Shown here in pieces: positions 1 through 6,803 of a DNA stretch of 6,803 nucleotides. This stretch comes from CAZMRF01 sp964568735 (GTDB lineage: Bacteria; Acidobacteriota; Polarisedimenticolia; JACPZX01). Position 1 is the stretch's first letter, and each line of letters opens with the position of its first letter. Position numbers and translations under genes: made by a program. The notes under the pieces were generated by a model. The model was not told where the DNA came from, did not search any database, and was given only the letters and a program-made list of their open reading frames with translations. The stretch lies in contig CAZMRF010000097.1 in assembly GCA_964568735.1 (NCBI GenBank), positions 1-6,803 of the forward strand, written 5' to 3'.

Positions 1-40
1 GACAATCATGCGGAAGGTCCGCCGTTGTAAAGAAGCGTCA

Positions 41-70
41 GAGGCAGGACACTAGGGCCAGCCCTGCCTC
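41..70. other. 8-bp perfect inverted repeat (possible hairpin or weak terminator)
   Basis: GAGGCAGG at 41-48 is perfectly complementary to CCTGCCTC at 63-70, with a 14-base loop. The loop and right arm could instead form a smaller hairpin, AGGGC (54-58) with GCCCT (61-65). It is not followed by a T-run on either strand, so it is not a typical intrinsic terminator. It could still terminate transcription of a gene to the left of the window, or it could be chance in GC-rich DNA. Confidence 0.3.
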
Positions 71-111
71 CCCGTCACCGGCCCCGTGGCGCGTGTTGCG
101 GAGAGCTTCTC

Positions 112-125
112 CGCGCCCGGGCGCG
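112..125. other. 14-bp perfect palindrome (possible operator or hairpin)
   Basis: CGCGCCCGGGCGCG reads the same on both strands and lies about 50 bases upstream of the putative -35 hexamer. A protein-binding operator is possible, but an all-G/C palindrome is more likely by chance in such DNA than one of mixed composition, and no second copy was noticed. Confidence 0.25.
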
Positions 126-174
126 TGACGCCTCGGGTCAGGAGCCGCGCCAGGCCTTCCTTTCCGGGAAGCGA

Positions 175-203
175 TGGTCACTGGAGGCAACGCGTGGTAT
201 ATA
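175..203 (+). promoter_or_regulatory. Putative sigma70-type promoter of the repeat protein
   Basis: TGGTCA at 175-180 matches four of six bases of the -35 consensus. It is separated by 17 bases from TATATA at 198-203, which matches four of six bases of the -10 consensus. The A/T run at 198-203 stands out in a very GC-rich leader. Transcription would begin near position 210. This is a pattern match only, but spacing and location directly before the coding region are right. Confidence 0.4.
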
Positions 204-243
204 GGTGTCTGCTGGACCCGGCCCTGCCCGCATCGGACCGCCC

Positions 244-3180
244 GTGCTCGAGCCCGCCTCCCTGCCACCCCTTCGACTCTACCCGTACGCCTGCACGAGG
301 GAACGTCCCGTCGCGCGTGCGCGACGGGGCCGTGCCGCACGCCGGATTCCTCATGCGATCCTGGTGGTCGCCCTCCTCGTCCTGGCGCCGGGGAGGGATC
401 ATCTCCTCGCCTACTGCGGCTCCTCAATCGAGACCTACGCGATCTTCCAGTGCGCCCACAGGAGCTACTTCGCTCCGGTCCCCCCGCCCCACACGCCCTC
501 GAGCGTGACGGGAGTCTTCTGGCAGATCGGCTTCGGGAACGGCGCCGTGAACACGGGGCTGGGCTCCGACGGCACCGGGTTCTCCTCGTCGGTCTTCAAC
601 GGGAACGACTCGGGGACCTTTCCTGTGAACTTCCTCGACGCCGCGGCGGCCTTCCCCCCGGTGGGCTTCCCACCGGGCTCGATCTGCCTGGGCAGCAACA
701 ACTGGGCGAACTCCGGGATCGACGGCTGCTGTGACAACCCGCGCACGGCGGCGCCCTTCGGCTACACGAACGCGTACAGCGGGCTCGGCCCCTACAGCTA
801 TCCGAGCGACGACAACATTCTGAACCCCTATTTCGGGACCTTTCAGAACGCGCAGGGGTTTCCGGGATACTTCTCCCTCGCCCCGATCATGGACTACCCC
901 ATGGCCGTTCTTGCAAAGGTGCCCGGCGACGAGTACTTCGCCGTCGCCGCCGTCACGATCATGAGCCGAGGCAACAACGGAGTCACGACTCGCTCGGATT
1001 GCAGCTCCGCGTCGCCCGCCAACCCCGCGGCCTGCGACCAGAGGCAGGGTGACTGGTCCCTGGGCTCCGTCACGAACGGCCTGCCGAACGCCATCCCGGG
1101 GGAGGCCGGCAAGCGCAACGTCATTCCGTGGCAGCGCCCGCCCGTGGCCGTCGTCGGGAGCAAAACGGCGGCGGACGGCGGCGATCCCGCCGGCGCGGTG
1201 AGCGTGGATCTGAGCTGGCCGGCCGTCGGCATCAACCACGACGGGCGCTCCGTCCCCTCCAACAACCCCACGCTCGCCACACGGAATTCCGGCCAGCCGC
1301 GGGATCCCTCCGCGGCGCCGGGCGTGGGTGTCGTGAACCTCCTCGGCAGGTTCGGCCTCGTCAGGTATCAGATTCAGGTGGCCGATCGCGCTGACTTCGA
1401 TTTCAAATCGACTTCGAGGACTGTCGAATGTCCCGGCGATCCGGACTGCACGTCGCCCACCTCCGCCACTCTGACCCTGGGCGCTTCGCAGTGCGTGCGG
1501 ATCCGGACTCTCCTTGGGACGCGCCCGCGCACGATGACCTACGGCTCCCCGACTTGTCGGCTTGGGAGATGCGGAGACGTCGGCTACGGAGTCAACGGCT
1601 CAAGGACGTGCATCGACTCCTGCGCCCCCGACCCCAACGGTGAGACTTGCAACGGGTTCGACGACGATTGCGACGATCAGGTCGACGAGGACTTCCCCAT
1701 CGGCCAGGACTGTGACGGCATCGGTCAGTGCGGGCCGGGAACTCTCGAATGTTCCTTCACGGACCCCCGCGCGACGCAGTGCTCGACGCAGCCCGGCGGA
1801 TGGCAGGATCAGTCCGAGTTGGAGATCTGTGACGGCCTCGACAACGACTGCGACGGCGTGACCGACGGCTTCCCGGTGGCGTGCGGCCTCGGGGAATGCG
1901 CATCCATGGGCCGCTGTGCTTCCGGAGTGGACTCCTGCACGCCCGGGGCACCGTCGGACGAGGTCTGCGACACCCGGGACAACGACTGCGACGGGCGCAC
2001 GGACGAGGACTTCGCGCTCGGGGAGGACTGTGAGGCCGTGGGCGTGTGCGGCAAGGGCCTCACGGAGTGCGTGCCCGACTCGGTCAACCTCACGTGCTCG
2101 ACGGCGCCGGGGGGCACCGAAGACAAGTCGTCGGAGGAGATCTGCGACGGCCTGGACAACGATTGCGACGGCACGACGGACGAGGGCTTCGTGGTCGGGG
2201 AGCCTTGCGAGGGAATGGGAGCCTGCGGTGCGGGTGTCACGGAGTGCACGCCGGAAACGGTCGGCGCGATCTGCTCGACGGCGCCGGGGGGATCCGCCGA
2301 TCAGTCATCCCCCGAAATCTGCGACGGCTCCGACAACGATTGCGATGGAAAGGTGGACGGTTTCGCGACGCAGTGCGGGCTGGGCGCCTGCTCGAGATCG
2401 GGCGTCTGCACGGCGGGGAGGGACTCGTGCGTCCCCGGGAAGCCCGAGGCGGAGACCTGCGATCAACTCGATCACGACTGCGACGGGACGCCGGCGAACC
2501 CGGCGAAGAGCGATCGGGACAAGGACGGGGTCGATGACGGGTGCGACAACTGCCCGGACGTTCCCAATCCCGGGCAGGAGGACGCGGACGGAAACGGGAG
2601 AGGCAACGTGTGCGACCCGGTCGCGGTCACGCCGCCGGGCGCGGCCGGCTCAATCCTCCGGCGCGGCGCCTCCGCTCCGGGCACCGTTCATCACCTCGAG
2701 CCACTCGGGGCCGAACTCGCGCGTGCGCCAGCGGCTCACCTCGGCGATTGTCTGCAGATCCTTGAGGCTCGAGGCGCCGCTGCGCGCGATGGCCTTGAGC
2801 GTGTTCAGGGGCGCGAGGACCCCCGGATCCAGCTCCAGCCGCGTAGCCTTGTGCTGGCGCCAGCGCCGGAGTTGATCGAGCCGCCGGCTTGCTGCTGGGT
2901 CGCCCGCGCGCCGCTCCCCCTTCGGAGGAGATGGGAGGTCCTTCTCGGGGAGCTCGAGACCGCGTTGAACCGCCTCGAGGATCTCGCGGCCGAAGCGCCG
3001 GATCATCAGATCCGACACGCCGCGGATCTTCCTGAGGCTCCGCGCGCTCCTCGGCTTCAACCGGGTGATGTCCTTGAGGGCCTGATCAGAGATCACCTTG
3101 AAGGGGGGGCGATTGATGGCGCGGGCGCGCCCGTCGCGCATGACGGCCAGCTCGCGCAGGATCGCCTGATCCCTCCGTGA
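244..3180 (+). CDS. Exported MopE-type Cys/Asp-repeat protein with thrombospondin type 3 repeat; 3' part probably not real
   Basis: Probable secreted or surface protein that binds calcium or another metal; the physiological role is unknown. Numbering is from the furthest in-frame GTG at 205. An Arg-rich stretch (residues 35-47) is followed by a hydrophobic run (51-62), which fits export. Residues 72-330 form an unrecognised region rich in Gly, Asn, Pro and aromatics with scattered Cys. Residues 333-435 resemble a fibronectin-III fold (LSW, RYQIQVAD, TLTLGASQCVRIRT). Six repeats of the form C-D-x-x-D-N-D-C-D-G occupy 481-761. A thrombospondin type 3 repeat lies at 769-804. MopE-family repeats are annotated as putative metal-binding, and their D-N-D-C-D-G core resembles EF-hand-like DxDxDG loops. 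I prefer the GTG at 244 because 205 abuts the putative -10 box; neither has a Shine-Dalgarno sequence. Residues from 816 on are antisense to rnd, have no repeats and are probably not genuine, so the credible coding part ends near 2650. Confidence 0.75.
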   Translation: MLEPASLPPLRLYPYACTRERPVARARRGRAARRIPHAILVVALLVLAPGRDHLLAYCGSSIETYAIFQCAHRSYFAPVPPPHTPSSVTGVFWQIGFGNGAVNTGLGSDGTGFSSSVFNGNDSGTFPVNFLDAAAAFPPVGFPPGSICLGSNNWANSGIDGCCDNPRTAAPFGYTNAYSGLGPYSYPSDDNILNPYFGTFQNAQGFPGYFSLAPIMDYPMAVLAKVPGDEYFAVAAVTIMSRGNNGVTTRSDCSSASPANPAACDQRQGDWSLGSVTNGLPNAIPGEAGKRNVIPWQRPPVAVVGSKTAADGGDPAGAVSVDLSWPAVGINHDGRSVPSNNPTLATRNSGQPRDPSAAPGVGVVNLLGRFGLVRYQIQVADRADFDFKSTSRTVECPGDPDCTSPTSATLTLGASQCVRIRTLLGTRPRTMTYGSPTCRLGRCGDVGYGVNGSRTCIDSCAPDPNGETCNGFDDDCDDQVDEDFPIGQDCDGIGQCGPGTLECSFTDPRATQCSTQPGGWQDQSELEICDGLDNDCDGVTDGFPVACGLGECASMGRCASGVDSCTPGAPSDEVCDTRDNDCDGRTDEDFALGEDCEAVGVCGKGLTECVPDSVNLTCSTAPGGTEDKSSEEICDGLDNDCDGTTDEGFVVGEPCEGMGACGAGVTECTPETVGAICSTAPGGSADQSSPEICDGSDNDCDGKVDGFATQCGLGACSRSGVCTAGRDSCVPGKPEAETCDQLDHDCDGTPANPAKSDRDKDGVDDGCDNCPDVPNPGQEDADGNGRGNVCDPVAVTPPGAAGSILRRGASAPGTVHHLEPLGAELARAPAAHLGDCLQILEARGAAARDGLERVQGREDPRIQLQPRSLVLAPAPELIEPPACCWVARAPLPLRRRWEVLLGELETALNRLEDLAAEAPDHQIRHAADLPEAPRAPRLQPGDVLEGLIRDHLEGGAIDGAGAPVAHDGQLAQDRLIPP
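1645..2487 (+). repeat. Six-unit Cys/Asp repeat array in the coding sequence
   Basis: Repeat cores begin at residues 481, 541, 587, 646, 705 and 751 of the repeat protein (bases 1645, 1825, 1963, 2140, 2317 and 2455). The spacings are 60, 46, 59, 59 and 46 residues. Long units carry D-E-D-F or D-E-G-F after the core and a Cys-containing segment ending in C-S-T-x-P-G-G. Short units carry D-G-F, then C-G-L-G and an ending like D-S-C-x-P-G. The DNA keeps traces of duplication: an identical 20-base stretch begins at 2095 and again at 2272, 177 bases (59 codons) apart, and a 14-base stretch at 2155 recurs at 2332 with the same offset. Confidence 0.85.
2509..2616 (+). other. Thrombospondin type 3 repeat (calcium-binding) segment
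   Basis: Residues 769-804 of the repeat protein read as a type 3 repeat: an Asp-rich loop (DRDKDGVDDGCDNC), a P-N-P-G turn, and a second loop (DADGNGRGNVCD). In known proteins these loops coordinate several calcium ions and the cysteines form disulfides. It is the last recognisable segment of the protein and ends only 33 bases before the rnd stop codon on the other strand. Confidence 0.8.
2634..2649 (-). other. Small GC hairpin directly after the rnd stop
   Basis: GCCGG at 2634-2638 pairs with CCGGC at 2645-2649 across a six-base loop, starting one base after the rnd stop codon on the minus strand. A second hairpin, CTGCCCGG (2550-2557) with CCGGGCAG (2570-2577), follows about 70 bases on. 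Neither has a U-run, so rnd transcription may end by Rho or further left. Both lie inside the convergent coding frame and may be chance. Confidence 0.2.
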
Positions 3181-3815
3181 GACGTCCCGCGAGCCGCGGA
3201 TCCTCCAGAAATCGCCGGGCTGGAAGGGCTCGCGCTTCCACTCGCGCTTCGTGAGGAGCGCGAACTCCTCCTCCGCCCACTCCAGCCTGTTGAGCTTCTC
3301 GAGCTCACTGCGGATCCGTTCGCGAAGCTCCACGAGGTAGCGGATGTCGTTGAGCGCGTAGCTCATCTGCGCCTCGGTAAGCGGTCGCCGGAACCACTCG
3401 TCCTTCTGGAGCTGCTTGCTGACCTTGACGTTGAAGTGCCGCTCGAGGAGAGCGGAGAGCCCCGTCGCCGGGTAGCCGAGGAGCTGGGCGGCGAGCGCCG
3501 TGTCGAAGAGCTTTCCGATGTGGATCCCGAAGTCGCGCTTGAGGCAGACGACGTCGTAGTCGGCGCCGTTGATGACGATCTCTCTCGCGGGATCGGCCAG
3601 AGGCGTGTTGAGAGGAGTGAGGTCCCGGATGGCCATCGTGTCGATGAGGTAGTCGCTCGGCCCGATGGAGGCCTGGATGAGGCAGACCTGCTCCTGGTAG
3701 TGATGGAAGGAGTCGCTCTCGGTGTCGAGTCCGATGACGGACTCCTTCTGGATCGCCTCGGCCACCCGGGCGATCCCCTCGGGCGTGTCGATCCACTCCC
3801 AGGGACGCCCCTGGC

Positions 3816-3819
<4 letters not shown>
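2650..3819 (-). CDS. rnd: Ribonuclease D
   Basis: 3'-to-5' exoribonuclease of the DEDDy class that trims the 3' ends of tRNA precursors and other small RNAs in the cytoplasm. The 389 residues are close to the 375 of the E. coli enzyme. Catalytic residues are visible: D32 and E34 in GLDTES (motif I), D89 in NGADYDV (motif II), and Y154 with D158 in YALNDIRYL (motif III). An HRDC domain covers about 213-285 (RRDQAILRELAVMRD, then a Lys/Arg-rich helix pair), and a weaker second HRDC-like region covers about 310-378, as in E. coli. The ATG overlaps the upstream helicase stop by four bases and has an AGGGG seven bases upstream. Motif II has Asn84 where many relatives have His. The 3' end is read in antisense by the convergent repeat-protein frame, but HRDC homology on this strand supports this gene to its stop. 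Confidence 0.95.
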
Positions 3820-5789
<1,970 letters not shown>

Positions 5790-5821
5790 GCCGGCGGCCG
5801 CTTCGTGAAGACGGGCCTCAC

Positions 5822-6803
5822 TCAGACGGCCGTGGCGGCGAGGGGCCGGTAGGGAAGGGGGAAGGCCCGGCAGAGCTTCAGCGCGTCGTTCTTCACGGCG
5901 CGTGCCTCGTTCTCGTCTTCCGGCCTCCGAAGCACTCGTGCCATGAGCTTTCCGATTTCCTCCATTTCGGAGGTCCCCATCCCGCGCGTGCTGACGGCGG
6001 GGGTGCCGACGCGGATGCCGCTGGGATCGAGAGGCGGCCGCGTGTCGAAGGGGATGGCGTTCTTGTTCACCGTGATCGCCGCCTTCTCGAGGGCCGCCTC
6101 CGCGACCTGACCGGTGAGCCCCGCGGAGGCGACGTCGACAAGAAAGACGTGAGTGTCGGTGCCGCCCGAGACGATCCTGAATCCACCGGCCTCGAGCGTC
6201 CCTGCCAGGCGCCGCGCGTTCTCGAGGATCCTCTTCTGGTAGCTCCTGAACTCCTCGGTGGCGGCCTCCTTGAAGCAGACGGCCTTGGCGGCAATCACGT
6301 GGACGAGGGGTCCGCCCTGTATGCCCGGGAAGAGCTTCTTGTTGAGGAGCTTCGCATGCTCCTTCCGGCAGAGGATCAGCCCGGCCCTCGGGCCGCGCAG
6401 GGTCTTGTGCGTGGTCGAGGTGACGAAGTCGGCGTGAGGGACGGGGCTGGGGTGCAGCTTCGCAGCGATGATCCCCGCGATGTGGGCCATGTCCACCATC
6501 ACGAGCGCCCCGACGGCGTCGGCGATCCTCCGTATCCGGGGGAAGTCGATCGTCCGCGAGTAGGCCGAGGCACCGGCCACGATCATCTTCGGGCGATGCT
6601 CCCGGGCGAGGGCCTCCATCTCCTCGTAGTCGATCGTCTCGTCGCTCTTGCGTACGCCGTAGGGAATGACCTTGTAGAGGAAGCCCGAGAAGTTCAGGGG
6701 ATGCCCGTGCGTGAGATGGCCGCCGTGGGAGAGGTTCATCCCCAGGACCGTGTCGCCGGGCTCGAGGGCGGTGAAGTAGACGGCCATGTTGGCCTGGCTC
6801 CCG
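5822..6803 (-). CDS. glyA: Serine hydroxymethyltransferase, 5' end cut by the window edge
   Basis: PLP-dependent cytoplasmic enzyme that converts serine and tetrahydrofolate to glycine and 5,10-methylenetetrahydrofolate, the main entry of one-carbon units. The first complete in-window Met is at 6787, but this is not the start. The codons before it read G-S-Q-A-N, the conserved family motif that precedes M-A-V-Y, and continue past the edge. About 326 of the usual 415-430 residues are present, so roughly 95 N-terminal residues are missing. Numbering from that Met: NLSHGGHLTHG (18-28), the PLP-contacting VDMAHIAG (98-105, Asp99 and His102), the PLP lysine Lys128 in STTHKTLRGPR, the FPGIQGGP stretch (153-160), and the GIRVGTPA motif with Arg259 that binds the substrate carboxylate. 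All expected catalytic residues in the visible part are intact. It is the first visible gene of a probable leftward operon with the helicase and rnd; its promoter would lie outside the window. Confidence 0.97.
   Translation of the reverse strand, partial: GSQANMAVYFTALEPGDTVLGMNLSHGGHLTHGHPLNFSGFLYKVIPYGVRKSDETIDYEEMEALAREHRPKMIVAGASAYSRTIDFPRIRRIADAVGALVMVDMAHIAGIIAAKLHPSPVPHADFVTSTTHKTLRGPRAGLILCRKEHAKLLNKKLFPGIQGGPLVHVIAAKAVCFKEAATEEFRSYQKRILENARRLAGTLEAGGFRIVSGGTDTHVFLVDVASAGLTGQVAEAALEKAAITVNKNAIPFDTRPPLDPSGIRVGTPAVSTRGMGTSEMEEIGKLMARVLRRPEDENEARAVKNDALKLCRAFPLPYRPLAATAV

Larger units (their letters stand above)
1..204. other. Non-coding leader region upstream of the repeat protein
   Basis: I recognise no gene here. 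The open frames crossing this stretch on both strands translate to Arg/Pro/Gly-rich sequence without any domain, as expected by chance in GC-rich DNA. The region contains three structured elements listed separately: an inverted repeat at 41-70, a 14-bp palindrome at 112-125 and a promoter-like pair of hexamers at 175-203. A weaker imperfect hairpin is possible at 2-28, with ACAA pairing to TTGT and GCGG to CCGC. It may be the 5' regulatory region of the repeat protein and may include the end of whatever lies to the left. Confidence 0.5.

Noticed and set aside
394..426. Lipoprotein signal at LLAYC in the repeat protein
   Set aside because: The residue before Cys71 is Tyr, which does not fit the lipobox, and the charged residues Arg-Asp-His sit between the hydrophobic run and this cysteine.
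424..1239. Long minus-strand frame (271 codons) opposite the repeat protein
   Set aside because: It shows no domain, is dominated by Arg/Gly/Val/Ala, and lies wholly opposite a frame with FN3-like and Cys-repeat coding signal. It is an antisense shadow in GC-rich DNA.
1645..2487. Regularly spaced repeats as a CRISPR-like array
   Set aside because: The unit length varies (46-60 codons), the repeats are degenerate at the DNA level but conserved at the protein level, and they lie inside an open frame. They are protein repeats.
2550..2649. Bidirectional terminator between the convergent genes
   Set aside because: Two GC hairpins are present but neither has a T-run on either strand, and both lie inside coding sequence, so intrinsic termination is not supported.
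1916..2875. Plus-strand frame of 319 codons overlapping the repeats in another phase
   Set aside because: The product is an Arg/Ser/Thr-rich sequence that merely mirrors the repeat DNA out of frame; the in-frame translation has clear metal-binding motifs.
5790..5821. Separate promoter or terminator between glyA and the helicase gene
   Set aside because: The 32-base gap has only a NotI-type palindrome (5794-5801) and a trivial short stem; it is too short and GC-rich to support either call, so cotranscription is more likely.

Overview
The window is high-GC DNA with four protein-coding regions and no RNA gene, mobile element or CRISPR array that I can support. The combination of a secreted protein with MopE-type Cys/Asp repeats plus a thrombospondin type 3 repeat, strong G/C preference at third codon positions and GTG starts suggests a GC-rich Gram-negative bacterium such as Myxococcota, Acidobacteriota or a related uncultured lineage. 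This placement is an inference; nothing in the window fixes the phylum.

Left part (1 to about 2650, + strand). About 200 bases of apparent leader DNA hold an 8-bp inverted repeat, a 14-bp perfect palindrome and a plausible sigma70-type promoter (TGGTCA, 17 bp, TATATA). They precede a large reading frame for an exported, probably metal- or calcium-binding surface protein. Its regions in order are an Arg-rich N-terminus with a hydrophobic export segment, an unrecognised Gly/Asn/Pro/Cys-containing domain, a fibronectin-III-like stretch, six Cys/Asp repeats spaced in a long-short pattern, and one thrombospondin type 3 repeat. The frame has no stop where the recognisable protein ends. It runs on for more than 530 bases as the antisense of the next gene.

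Right part (2650 to 6803, - strand). Three housekeeping genes are transcribed leftward in the order glyA (serine hydroxymethyltransferase, 5' end cut by the window edge), a DinG/YoaA-type iron-sulfur helicase gene, and rnd (ribonuclease D). glyA and the helicase gene are 32 bases apart. The helicase gene and rnd overlap by the four bases ATGA. This spacing suggests one operon with translational coupling of the last two genes. The products serve one-carbon metabolism, DNA repair (unwinding of damaged or R-loop DNA) and 3' RNA trimming. They share growth-related roles rather than one pathway.

Most of the window is ordinary. The points worth a second look are the convergent in-register antisense overlap between the repeat protein and rnd, the uncertain 5' end of the repeat protein (possible frameshift in the signal peptide), the long/short organisation of its repeats, and the coupled helicase-exonuclease pair. 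I see no clear evidence of a new defence or mobile system.
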